A stretch of DNA of 64,000 bases from Streptomyces fulvoviolaceus (GTDB lineage: Bacteria > Actinomycetota > Actinomycetes > Streptomycetales > Streptomycetaceae): contig NZ_JOEY01000012.1 in assembly GCF_000718165.1 (NCBI RefSeq), positions 1 to 64,000 on the forward strand. The letters run 5' to 3'. Under the pieces are notes generated by a model. The model worked only from the letters and a program-made list of their open reading frames with translations, did not search any database and was not told the DNA's origin. Both the position numbers and the translations under genes were made by a program. Of this stretch, positions 7,304 to 14,979 are shown piece after piece (position 1 is the stretch's first letter; each line of letters opens with the position of its first letter).

Positions 7304-7800
7304 CAGCCGCGCAGGCTGCGGGCCGGGAGGACGATGTGCGCCGCCGCGTTCAGGGTCTCGTCGGCGCCCGCGAAGGCGGCCAGGGCCTCCGGCTCGATGG
7401 GCTTGCCGGGCTCGGCCTCGGGCCAGGGGCGGGTGGTGAACACGAAGTAGGCGAAGCCGCGTTCGCCGACCGCCGCGAGCCACTCCGGCGGCGGGGAGCA
7501 CTGGGCGTTGAAGCCCGGCATGCTGACGACGGCCGAACCGGCCTCGACGAGCAGGCTGACCGGGAGGCTCGGCCTGGCCTTGCCGTCGACGAGGTCGCCG
7601 CCGACGGGCAGGCCGTTGTTCTCCAGCAGCGCCTCGACGGCGGCCGTGGAGCCTTCCGGGCCGTCGGCACCGTCCCCGAGGGAGTAGGCGAGGAGGTAGG
7701 GCATGTCGCCGTCGGGGGCTTCGCCGCTCCAGGCCATCACGACGAGCGTGCCCAGGTCGGCGGCGTGGAAGGGGCGGGTTTCGCTTGGGGTTGAGGTCAC
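7303..7800 (-). CDS. conserved Streptomyces protein, DUF5949-like
   Basis: The 165-residue soluble protein begins MTSTPSETRPFHAADLGTLV and has no signal peptide or membrane segment. It contains AWSGEAPDGDMPYLLAYSLGDG and a central PVSLLVEAGSAVVSMPGFNAQ stretch. I associate this pattern with the actinomycete family DUF5949, whose function is unknown; the assignment is from memory. Its stop overlaps the VKOR start by one base, so it is the first gene of a two-gene operon with VKOR. A single cysteine is present. Function cannot be inferred beyond this coupling. Confidence 0.7.
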   Translation of the reverse strand: MTSTPSETRPFHAADLGTLVVMAWSGEAPDGDMPYLLAYSLGDGADGPEGSTAAVEALLENNGLPVGGDLVDGKARPSLPVSLLVEAGSAVVSMPGFNAQCSPPPEWLAAVGERGFAYFVFTTRPWPEAEPGKPIEPEALAAFAGADETLNAAAHIVLPARSLRG

Positions 7801-7958
7801 CGCGCGACCTTATGACGCACCCGAACCACGGCCGGCCACGTTCTCACCCGACCGGGCGAGCGCGCACGCCCGCGCCACACGAACGAGGGACGCGTCTCGA
7901 ACAGCGCGAAGGACCGACTCCGTACGGCACGGAACCGGCCCTGCACGAAGAAGGAATC

Positions 7959-8246
7959 TCAGCCCCCGAGCGGAAGCCCGCCGATCAGCCCGCTGGAGTT
8001 CAGCGTGTTGGTCGCGCCCTTCACGGTGTTGAGCACGGAGTCCTTGTTCTCGGTGTCGAGCGCGTCCGACTGGTGCTGCAGCGGCATCACGTCGACGGGC
8101 CGCAGCTGTCCGCTGGTGAGCGTGTTGACGGCGCCGTTGAGGCTGGTGGGCGTGATGTCGGCGGTGTTGTAGGCGAACGCGGGCGCGGCAGCACCGACGA
8201 GGGCCACGGAACCGGCAACTACAGCGGCAGCCTTCAGGGACTTCAT
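7959..8246 (-). CDS. small secreted protein, unknown function
   Basis: A 95-residue protein with a signal peptide (MKSLKAAAVVAGSVALVGAAAPAFA, cleavage near 25) and a 70-residue mature part (YNTADITPTSLNGAVNTLTS ...) rich in Asn, Thr, Ser and Leu, without cysteine. The word NTL/NTV recurs four times (GAVNTLTSG, DSVLNTVKG, ATNTLNSSG), giving a weakly repetitive, beta-prone chain. A good AAAGGAA site precedes the ATG. It is not a chaplin or rodlin by sequence, but the size, export and location among them suggest a surface component. No known family is recognised. Confidence 0.75.
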   Translation of the reverse strand: MKSLKAAAVVAGSVALVGAAAPAFAYNTADITPTSLNGAVNTLTSGQLRPVDVMPLQHQSDALDTENKDSVLNTVKGATNTLNSSGLIGGLPLGG

Positions 8247-8351
8247 CGTGTTCCTTTCTTCGGCAACTCATGTCACCAGAGGGAATTCGGACGCCATGCC
8301 TAACGATGTCCCTGCCCTGCGGAAACCCCGGTCGAAGTAATTGGGCTTTCA

Positions 8352-8393
8352 TGAAAAAGCCGTTGCGCCGGCCTCGGGCAAGGCCGGCGCAAC
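8352..8393 (-). terminator. rho-independent terminator of the 8411 gene
   Basis: GTTGCGCCGGCC (8362-8373) and GGCCGGCGCAAC (8382-8393) form a perfect 12-bp stem with an 8-nt loop. On the minus strand the stem is followed by GGCTTTTTC. It lies just past the stop of the gene starting at 9166. Confidence 0.9.
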
Positions 8394-8410
8394 AGCGGGG
8401 TGATTCGGGC

Positions 8411-9166
8411 TCAGGCCGCCGGGAGCGGGACCGGCAGACCCGTCGACGGCAGCGGCAGCCCGCCCGTCGGCAGGCTCGGCAGCGCCGGCAGGCCGGGCAG
8501 GTTCGCCGCGGGCAGACCGCCGCCCAGCAGCGTGGCCGCGAGCACCCCGACGAGGCTGGTCACCACGCCAGTGACCGCCGGGACCACCTTGGTGGGGTCG
8601 CCGGAGGTGACGGCGGTGAGCAGCGTGTCGACCGCCTTCTGCAGGGCGGCGAGCGCGTCACCCAGGAGGTCGGCCGGGGCCTGCGCGGCCGCCGCCTTGG
8701 AGTCGTCGCTCGTCGTGCGCGAGGGCAGCGTCGGCAGGGTGCTGGTCGGCGCGGTGGTGGTCGGCGCCGTGGCGGTCGGCGCCGTGGCGGTCGGCGCCGT
8801 GGCGGCCGGGTCCGCGGGGAGGGTCGTCGGCGGGGTTACCGGAGCCGCGGCGGTGACCCCCGCGATGGCGGTCTTCACGGCGTCGCCGAGCTGGGTCGCC
8901 TGCTCGGGGGTGAGCTGACCGTCGTCGGCCTTGAGCACGGCACCCAGCAGATCGGTGACCGGCTTGAGTACGCCGCCGAGGTCACCCAGGGCCTTGACCT
9001 GCCCGGTGAGCGCGCCCACGTCGGGCAGCGGCGCCTTGGACGCCACCTGGACACGTTCCCGCGCCGAGTCGGCGTCTGCCGCCACCGCGGCTGGTCCGGC
9101 GAACCCGAGAAGGAGGGCGCCGCAGAGTGCGGAGGAGGCGATACGTCGGACGGGCAGACCACGCAT
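8411..9166 (-). CDS. secreted Ala/Pro/Thr/Leu-rich protein, unknown function
   Basis: A 251-residue protein with a signal peptide (hydrophobic 10-28, cleavage near VAA/DAD at about 30). A helical region (45-105) is followed by a low-complexity linker with TAPTA repeats (about 120-147) and a second helical part. The C-terminus is made of LPGLP, LPSLPTGGLPLPS and LPVPLP repeats. A 15-bp DNA repeat (GTGGCGGTCGGCGCC and variants) underlies the TAPTA linker at about 8758-8805. No cysteine in the mature chain and no sortase signal. AAAGGAA precedes the ATG at 9166. The style matches secreted developmental wall proteins of Streptomyces, but no function is known to me. Confidence 0.75.
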   Translation of the reverse strand: MRGLPVRRIASSALCGALLLGFAGPAAVAADADSARERVQVASKAPLPDVGALTGQVKALGDLGGVLKPVTDLLGAVLKADDGQLTPEQATQLGDAVKTAIAGVTAAAPVTPPTTLPADPAATAPTATAPTATAPTTTAPTSTLPTLPSRTTSDDSKAAAAQAPADLLGDALAALQKAVDTLLTAVTSGDPTKVVPAVTGVVTSLVGVLAATLLGGGLPAANLPGLPALPSLPTGGLPLPSTGLPVPLPAA

Positions 9167-9353
9167 GGGTGTTCCTTTCGAGATGCAGGGGATCTTGTGC
9201 CCACCGTGAAAGCGGCAAGCGCTCTCTGCAACCGAACGAACACGGCAGGCGACCGACCCGCCCCCGCATCCGTGGCGTCACCCCTGGTGAGGGGCCATGT
9301 CAAGCCCGACTCACCACCCCGACACCCCGACCCCCCATTCGGGGCAACGCAAA

Positions 9354-9393
9354 CCGGCCGGCCCCCGTGATGGAGTCACGGGAGGCCGGCCGG
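9354..9393 (-). terminator. terminator of chpF
   Basis: CCGGCCGGCC+CCCGTGA (9354-9370) pairs with TCACGGG, a bulged A, and GGCCGGCCGG (9376-9393); the loop is TGGAG. A 17-bp stem with one bulge, 20 bp past the chpF stop. Confidence 0.8.
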
Positions 9394-9413
9394 CCGAGAG
9401 TCTCGAGTCGACG

Positions 9414-9653
9414 TCAGTCGTTGACGCACTCGTTGCCGAACGCGGGGTTCAGCAGACCGATGACGTTGACGGTGTTGCCGCAGACGTTGACCGGCACGTG
9501 GACCGGAACCTGGACGACGTTGCCCGACAGCACGCCCGGGGAGTGGGCGGCAGCGCCCTGCGCGCCGCTGTCGGCGGCGGCGATGCCGGCGGTGCCCGCA
9601 ACGGCGGCGGCCGCAACGGTGGTCAGGGCCAGGCCCTTCGCGATACGCGACAT
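9414..9653 (-). CDS. chpF: short chaplin ChpF
   Basis: A 79-residue chaplin: signal peptide to about residue 27 (GTAGIAAA/DSG) and a single chaplin domain with HSPGVLSGNVVQVPVHVPVN, Cys58 and Cys76, ending FGNECVND. It is nearly identical to ChpG and ChpD across the domain. The family forms the hydrophobic amyloid coat of aerial hyphae with the rodlins. AAGGAG precedes the ATG. The chpF name rests on position, between melC and chpA-chpD as in S. coelicolor; by sequence alone the short chaplins are hard to tell apart. It is transcribed divergently from the secreted protein gene at 9906. Confidence 0.9.
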   Translation of the reverse strand: MSRIAKGLALTTVAAAAVAGTAGIAAADSGAQGAAAHSPGVLSGNVVQVPVHVPVNVCGNTVNVIGLLNPAFGNECVND

Positions 9654-9671
9654 GGAGAGGTGCTCCTTGGG

Positions 9672-9715
9672 GTTGACACGAACATCCGGGCGGGGATGCC
9701 CGGCGCTGTGTCAAC
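9672..9715 (-). promoter_or_regulatory. nested inverted repeat in the chpF upstream region
   Basis: GTTGACAC (9672-9679) and GTGTCAAC (9708-9715) are perfect inverted arms; inside them CCGGGC (9686-9691) and GCCCGG (9698-9703) form a second pair. One outer arm overlaps the likely -10 element, the other ends close to the AAGGAG ribosome site. It may be an operator or a leader hairpin. Confidence 0.55.
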
Positions 9716-9738
9716 GCGCGGCACGCACGCGGGTTGTG
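9711..9738 (-). promoter_or_regulatory. sigma-BldN-type promoter of chpF
   Basis: On the minus strand CACAAC (9738-9733), a 16-bp spacer and CGTTGA (9716-9711) fit the sigma-BldN pattern, with a perfect -10 and 4 of 6 in the -35. The leader would be about 50 nt. Confidence 0.5.
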
Positions 9739-9802
9739 CCGCCAATGGGGTGATCTCCGGAGAGGCCCTACTTCACCATTCCGACACACTTGTCCGCTTT
9801 CG

Positions 9803-9816
9803 CCGTATTAATACGG
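9803..9816. promoter_or_regulatory. 14-bp perfect palindrome upstream of the 9906 gene
   Basis: CCGTATTAATACGG is a perfect 14-bp palindrome with an AT-rich centre, about 90 bp before the 9906 start and 150 bp before chpF. A TAGAGT -10-like hexamer follows at 9825. A dimeric repressor site is the simplest reading; the protein is unknown. Confidence 0.5.
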
Positions 9817-9905
9817 ATAGCGGCTAGAGTTGCGGACCTCTCAACGCACCCCTATAGCCAGCACATCGCATTCATGACACCCCTCCCGAAAGGGCAACGC
9901 CGGTC

Positions 9906-10994
9906 ATGCGCAATTCCCTGCGTCCGCTGCTGCGCCGTGCGACGGTGGGGGTCCTCACCCTCGCCACGATCTGGGCTCCCGGCGACGCCCTCGCCTCCGC
10001 ACCGCCCTCCCCCGAGGCCGAACGGCTCGCGTTCGCCCAGCGCTACAAGGCACTCCAGCACGGTGGCATCGTCCGCGCGGCCAACACCTCCATCAGCTGC
10101 CGTACGACCGGCGAACTGGCCGCGCCCACCTGCCCTGCCGCGAGGACGGGCGGCAGGACCGCGGTGAACGGCGACTTCAACATGTTCTACGTCGACGTCG
10201 ACCGCGACCCGAACACCTACAACTCCTCCCGCGCCGAGCTCCGCGTGCCCGAGGGCGCCCGGGTGACGTACGCGCGCCTGTACTGGGGCGGCAACCTCCG
10301 GGTGGGCGAGCAGAAGCCGCCGAAGGACAACGGGCGGGTGCTGGTCGCCGAGCCCGGCGGCGCGTACAAGGCGGTCCTCGCCGACACGGTCGTGGGCCAC
10401 CGGGTGGCGCAGGGCGCGGACGCCTTCCAGGCCTCGGCGGACGTCACGAAGCTGGTGCGGGCGAGCGGCTCGGGCCGGTACACGGTGGCGCAGGTGAACG
10501 TCGCGATGGGCAAGTCCGTCGCCGGGGCCTGGGGCGGCTGGACGCTCGTGGCGGCGTACGAGAACCCGAAGGAGCCGTTGCGCCATCTGGCCCTGTGGGA
10601 CGGCTTCGACACCCTGAAGGCCGGCCTCGGCCGGAAGCTCCGGCTGCCCTTCCCGAAGAAGGCCACGGGCCGCCTGGGCCTCGTCGCGTACGACGGTGAC
10701 CGCGGCCGCACGGGTGACTCGCTCATCCTTTCGACCGGGCGCAGGGCGAGCACGGTCCTCACCGACACCGCCAACCCCCGTGCCGATGTGCTGAATTCAA
10801 CGATCAGCGAGCCCGGCGCGGTTGCCGCGGCGCGTGTGCCGTCCTATCCGAACACCCTCGGCTACGACTCCGATGTGTTCGATCTCGGGATGGCACTGCG
10901 CCCCGGCGGTGACCAGCTGGCCTTGCGGCTCGTTTCCCAGCGGGACGCGGCATGGGCCGGCGCGCTCTTCGTCACCGTCGACGCCAAGAAGTAG
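9906..10994 (+). CDS. secreted protein, DUF3344-like
   Basis: A 362-residue exported protein: signal peptide MRNSLRPLLRRATVGVLTLATIWAPGDALA (cleavage near 30) and one extracellular domain without a membrane anchor. It starts RYKALQHGGIVRAANTSISC and shows the beta-rich landmarks ARLYWGGNL, GGWTLVAAYENPKEPLRHLALWDGF and YDSDVFDL. I associate this with DUF3344-type secreted proteins of actinomycetes, function unknown. Two mature cysteines (about 64 and 77) could pair. It stands alone, 49 bp before the exopolysaccharide operon and in the same direction, so it may be its first gene or a surface partner of the polymer. Confidence 0.75.
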   Translation: MRNSLRPLLRRATVGVLTLATIWAPGDALASAPPSPEAERLAFAQRYKALQHGGIVRAANTSISCRTTGELAAPTCPAARTGGRTAVNGDFNMFYVDVDRDPNTYNSSRAELRVPEGARVTYARLYWGGNLRVGEQKPPKDNGRVLVAEPGGAYKAVLADTVVGHRVAQGADAFQASADVTKLVRASGSGRYTVAQVNVAMGKSVAGAWGGWTLVAAYENPKEPLRHLALWDGFDTLKAGLGRKLRLPFPKKATGRLGLVAYDGDRGRTGDSLILSTGRRASTVLTDTANPRADVLNSTISEPGAVAAARVPSYPNTLGYDSDVFDLGMALRPGGDQLALRLVSQRDAAWAGALFVTVDAKK

Positions 10995-11043
10995 GCGCGT
11001 TCCCGCCCGTCCCGAGCCCTGTCCGTGAGCGAGGAAACCGCGC

Positions 11044-12216
11044 ATGCACCAGTCATCGACCGACCCTCGGACACGGGTCCTGCACCTCACCCAGCCCGTG
11101 GACGGCGGGGTCGCCCGGGTGGTGACGGACCTGGTGCGGGCCCAGCTGACGGCCGGTCTGCACGTCACGGTCGCCTGCCCGGACGGCCCGCTCGCCCCCG
11201 CGCTCCGGGGGCTCGGCGCCGACGTACGGCAGTGGCAGGCGACGCGGTCGCCGGGCCCGACACTCGTATCAGAGGTACGGCGGCTCGCTCGTGTGGTCGA
11301 GGACGTCGGCCCCGATCTGGTGCACGCGCACAGCGCGAAGGCCGGCCTCGCTGGCCGGCTGGCCGTGCGGGGGCGGATTCCCACCGTGTTCCAGCCGCAC
11401 GCCTGGTCGTTCGAGGCGGTCGGCGGGGTCACGTCGGCGCTCGCGCTGCGGTGGGAACGGGAAGGGGCGCGCTGGGCGCACCGGGTGGTGTGTGTGAGCG
11501 CGGCGGAGCGTGCGACCGGCGTGCGCGCCGGGATCGCCGGGCGGTGGCACGTGGTCCCGAACGGCATCGAGCCCGCGCGCTTCCACCCCGCCGCCGTCGA
11601 CACCGTACGGGCCGCGCTCCTGCCCGAAGTCGATCCCGCGGCACCGCTCGTGGTGTGCGTGGGACGACTGTGCCGGCAGAAGGGGCAGGACATCCTGCTG
11701 CGGGCCTGGGACACCGTCCTGAGGCGGGTCCCCAAGGCGCGACTCGTGCTGGTCGGGGACGGGCCCGACGTCGCCAGGCTCAGGACCCGGGCACCCGAGT
11801 CCGTGCTGTTCGCGGGCGCCGTCACCGACACCGTCCCCTGGTACCAGGCCGCCGACCTGGTCGTCCTGCCCTCGCGCTGGGAGGGCATGGCGCTCGCCCC
11901 GCTGGAGGCCATGGCGTGCGGGCGGCCCGTGGTGGTGACGGACGTGAACGGCGCCCGGGAGAGCCTGCCGCCGGGGCTCGCCCCGCGCTGTCTCGTGCCC
12001 CCGGGGAATCCGGCGGTGCTCGCCGGATTCGTCGCCGAGCTGCTCCTCGACCCGCTGCTGCGCGAGTCGCTCGGCCACCAGGGGCGCCGCCACGTCCTGT
12101 CCACGCACGACGTGCGGCACACGGCCGAGGCGGTGGCCGGCGTGTACCGCGAGCTCCTCGGCGGCAAGCGGGCGCCGGTCGCGCCCACCGAGTACAGGGA
12201 GTCCATCCACTCGTGA
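11044..12216 (+). CDS. GT4-family glycosyltransferase (exopolysaccharide)
   Basis: The 390-residue protein has the two-domain GT-B fold of retaining GT4 enzymes. The N-terminal acceptor domain begins VLHLTQPVDGGVARVVTDLV. The C-terminal nucleotide-sugar domain has VVCVGRLCRQKGQDILLRAW, LVLVGDGPDV and the EGMALAPLE (E-x7-E) motif near 283-291. Such enzymes add a sugar to the lipid-linked repeat unit on the inner face of the membrane. It is the first gene of a tight operon; its stop overlaps the GTG of the next gene (GTGA). GAGGAAA precedes the ATG. The sugar transferred cannot be deduced. Confidence 0.9.
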   Translation: MHQSSTDPRTRVLHLTQPVDGGVARVVTDLVRAQLTAGLHVTVACPDGPLAPALRGLGADVRQWQATRSPGPTLVSEVRRLARVVEDVGPDLVHAHSAKAGLAGRLAVRGRIPTVFQPHAWSFEAVGGVTSALALRWEREGARWAHRVVCVSAAERATGVRAGIAGRWHVVPNGIEPARFHPAAVDTVRAALLPEVDPAAPLVVCVGRLCRQKGQDILLRAWDTVLRRVPKARLVLVGDGPDVARLRTRAPESVLFAGAVTDTVPWYQAADLVVLPSRWEGMALAPLEAMACGRPVVVTDVNGARESLPPGLAPRCLVPPGNPAVLAGFVAELLLDPLLRESLGHQGRRHVLSTHDVRHTAEAVAGVYRELLGGKRAPVAPTEYRESIHS

Positions 12217-13640
12217 CTGCGGAAAGTACCGTCCCCTCGCCCGGCGGGCAGCCACGGGATCTCGGATTCTCGCCCGTCTCGGTCATGCCGCCGCGTCGCG
12301 GCGCCGGCGCCGGTTTCCGGTTCCCCGCCCGCCGGCCCCCGGCCCGGCCCGCCTCACCGGTCCCGCTGCTCGCCGCCGACGCCGTCGCCGCCCTGCTGGG
12401 CACCTTCGCGATGGCCGAGGTCCTACGTCATCCCCTCCTCGGGGCGCTGCTGGTGGCCGCGTCGATGCTGCTGCGCCCGCAACCGTCCCGGCCGGTGCCG
12501 GGGATCCTCGACGAACTGCCGGTCGTCTGCGGCCGGATCGCGGCGGCCTGGTTGACGGTCGCGGCGCTCGTGGCGGCGCACGAGCCGGACCTGGCGCTGT
12601 CCGCGACCACGCTCGTCGGCGGCTTCCTGATCCAGTCGGCGGCGGCCTGCGCGGGCCGTGGCGCCGTGCACTGGCGGCGGCGCGCGGCCCGGCTCGCCCG
12701 GCCGCGCGCGGCCCTCGTCATCGGTCCGGCGGCGACCGCGCAGCGCGTGGCCGCCGCCGTGCTGCGTCATCCGCGGTGCGGGGTGCGGCCGGTGGGGGTC
12801 GTCACCGAGCAGCCGGACGGCAGCGACGGGCTGCCGGTCCTGACGACGGGCGAGGAGGTCGAGCGGGCCCTCATCCAGAACGGCGTACGGGACGTGCTCG
12901 CCGTCCATCCGTCCGTACGGGCCGAACAGGGGCCGCTGCTGCGAGCGCTGGCCGAGTCCGGCTGCACGGTGTGGGAGATCGACGCGGACTCGCCGTCGTT
13001 CGAGACGCGGCACCAGCTCGCCGGGTTCTCCTGCCGGCGGCTGCACATGGGCTCGCGGCGGCGGGGCAGCGTCGGCAAGCGGCTGCTGGACGTGTCGGTG
13101 TCCGGGACCCTGCTCCTGCTGGCCGGCCCGCTGCTGCTGGTCTGCGCGGTGGTGCTGCGGCTGACCGACGGGCCCGGCGTGGTGTTCCGCCAGGAGCGCA
13201 TCGGCAAGGACGGCAAGCCCTTCACGCTGCTGAAGTTCCGCACCCACCGCCCCGTCGACGAGCACGAAGCGGCGACCCGCTGGAGCGTGGCGAACGAGCG
13301 CCGGATGTCCTGGTTCTGCCGCTTCCTGCGCCGCACCTCGCTGGACGAGCTGCTCCAGCTGTGGAACGTCTTCCGGTGCGACATGAGCCTGGTCGGCCCG
13401 AGACCCGAACGCCCTTATTTCGTAGCCAAGTTCAGCCAGACCTACCCCGGTTATGCGGCCCGCCACCGTATGCAGACCGGCATCACCGGCCTCGCCCAGA
13501 TCCACGGCCTGCGCGGCGACACCTCCATCGAGGACCGGGCCCGCTTCGACAACGCCTACATCGACAACTGGTCGCTGTGGCAGGACATCTGCATCCTGCT
13601 GCGCACCGCGGCCGCGCTCATGCGTCCGACAGGGAGCTGA
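12213..13640 (+). CDS. polyprenyl glycosylphosphotransferase (initiating, WbaP/CpsE-like)
   Basis: The 475-residue protein has an N-terminal membrane region (about 50-145), a CoA-binding-like middle domain (about 165-265) and a C-terminal bacterial sugar-transferase domain (about 285-475). The last shows KRLLDVSVSGTLLLL (membrane hairpin), VVFRQERIGKDGKPF, LLKFRT, RRTSLDELLQLWNV and SLVGPRPERP. The family moves a sugar phosphate from UDP-sugar to undecaprenyl phosphate, the committed step of exopolysaccharide assembly. The start is the GTG at 12213 that overlaps the previous stop; the open frame upstream of it is the shadow of the neighbouring gene. The fragment KFRTHRP replaces the more usual KFRSM, a minor change. 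Confidence 0.9.
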   Translation: MTAESTVPSPGGQPRDLGFSPVSVMPPRRGAGAGFRFPARRPPARPASPVPLLAADAVAALLGTFAMAEVLRHPLLGALLVAASMLLRPQPSRPVPGILDELPVVCGRIAAAWLTVAALVAAHEPDLALSATTLVGGFLIQSAAACAGRGAVHWRRRAARLARPRAALVIGPAATAQRVAAAVLRHPRCGVRPVGVVTEQPDGSDGLPVLTTGEEVERALIQNGVRDVLAVHPSVRAEQGPLLRALAESGCTVWEIDADSPSFETRHQLAGFSCRRLHMGSRRRGSVGKRLLDVSVSGTLLLLAGPLLLVCAVVLRLTDGPGVVFRQERIGKDGKPFTLLKFRTHRPVDEHEAATRWSVANERRMSWFCRFLRRTSLDELLQLWNVFRCDMSLVGPRPERPYFVAKFSQTYPGYAARHRMQTGITGLAQIHGLRGDTSIEDRARFDNAYIDNWSLWQDICILLRTAAALMRPTGS

Positions 13641-13644
13641 GCGC

Positions 13645-14979
13645 ATGACCCTGCACCGCATCCACCAACTGCCCCCGGTCCTCCCGGTGATGGGCGTGAT
13701 CGCCCTGCTGGCCCTGCCGATCGGGCCCGGCGGCGAGGGCGGCGCCGGTCCCGCCGACGCGCTCTCCGCGCTGGTGGTGCTGTACTGCGCGATCCGTCTC
13801 GTACGGGACCGGCGGCGCCCCCTGTCCCGTACCGCCGCCGTGTTGCTGGGCCTGCCGGTGATCGGGCTGGCGGTCGCGGCGATGGGAGCCTCCTCGCCGG
13901 GGGCCGGGCTGACCGGCATGGGCCGCTACCTGCAGATCTTCGTGCTCGTCCCCGCGGCCGTGCTGCTCCTGATCCGCGACCGGGGCGACTTCCGGCTGCT
14001 GGCCTGGTCGTTCGTGGGGCTCGCCCTGTGGCAGGGGGCGCTCGGCGTGCACCAGTACGCCACCGGGACCGGCGCCTCGTACCAGGGCGAGGAGATCCGG
14101 GCGGTCGGCACCTTCGGGGCGCAGGACGTGATGGGGATGGCGACCGTCGTCTCCTTCGGCCTGGTGTGCGCGGTGGGGCTGGCGCTGGGCCGAACCGCCG
14201 TACGCGAGAGGGCCGTTGCCGCCGCTTGCGCCCTCGCGCTGCTGCTCCCGCTCGCGCTGTCCTTCAGCCGCGGGGCGTGGATCGCGACCGCGGTGACGTG
14301 CATGGTCCAGCTCGTGCTCGCCGGGATGCGGCGGGCGTTGAAGGTGGGGGCGGTCGTGGCCGCGGCCGCCGTGGTCCTGGTCGGCGGTTTCGGTGTCGGT
14401 ACGGCGATGCTGCAGGAGCGGATCAGCAGCATCACGCAGGTCACCGACGCGCCCGACCAGTCCGTGACCGACCGGTACACCATGTGGGCCTCGGCCGTCG
14501 GGATGTGGCGCGAACACCCCCTCGCCGGCGTGGGGTTGAAGGGCTTCCCCGAGCACCGGGACACGCACGCCTCGCTGGCGCTGTCCGCGGGCAGCGACAC
14601 GGAGGGCGCGGGCACCGCCTACCGCAAGCAGCCGCTGCTGTCCCCGCACAACATGTACCTGCTGATCCTCGCCGAACAGGGCCTGATCGGGCTCCTCGCG
14701 CTGGCGGGCAGCTGGCTGGCACTGCTGGTGTGCGGCCTGCGGGGACTGTTCCGCGTTCAGCGTGAGGGCCCCGGCCTCGACTGCGCCCTCGTCGCCTGCG
14801 GCCTGCTGGTGTGGCAGTTGACCGACTTCGCGTACGCCGACATCGGCGGACCCTCGACCGTACTGACGGCCGTCTGTTTCGGGCTGGTGGCGTGGTGGGC
14901 ACTGGCGGGAGGCGTCGATGAGGCCGTGGCGGAGCGCCCGGCCCTTGAACCGGCCGCCGAGAAGGTCGCGGCGCGATGA
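13645..14979 (+). CDS. O-antigen ligase/polymerase-like membrane protein (Wzy/WaaL)
   Basis: The 444-residue protein has about ten to twelve membrane segments and the Wzy_C/O-antigen-ligase pattern: SFSRGAWIATAV at about 210, REHPLAGVGLKGF (the conserved GxGxxxF loop) near 290-302 and SPHNMYLLILAEQGLIGLLAL near 332-352, with the loop histidine of HNxYL. Such proteins polymerise or ligate lipid-linked glycan on the outer face of the membrane. ATG at 13645 with AGGGAG upstream, 4 bp after the preceding stop; its own stop overlaps the next ATG (ATGA). Given the neighbours, polymerase is likelier than ligase. Confidence 0.85.
   Translation: MTLHRIHQLPPVLPVMGVIALLALPIGPGGEGGAGPADALSALVVLYCAIRLVRDRRRPLSRTAAVLLGLPVIGLAVAAMGASSPGAGLTGMGRYLQIFVLVPAAVLLLIRDRGDFRLLAWSFVGLALWQGALGVHQYATGTGASYQGEEIRAVGTFGAQDVMGMATVVSFGLVCAVGLALGRTAVRERAVAAACALALLLPLALSFSRGAWIATAVTCMVQLVLAGMRRALKVGAVVAAAAVVLVGGFGVGTAMLQERISSITQVTDAPDQSVTDRYTMWASAVGMWREHPLAGVGLKGFPEHRDTHASLALSAGSDTEGAGTAYRKQPLLSPHNMYLLILAEQGLIGLLALAGSWLALLVCGLRGLFRVQREGPGLDCALVACGLLVWQLTDFAYADIGGPSTVLTAVCFGLVAWWALAGGVDEAVAERPALEPAAEKVAAR

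Noticed and set aside
11025..12212. N-terminal extension of the priming glycosylphosphotransferase
   Set aside because: The frame is open but is the shadow of the GT4 gene; the GTG overlapping the GT4 stop gives the normal family length.
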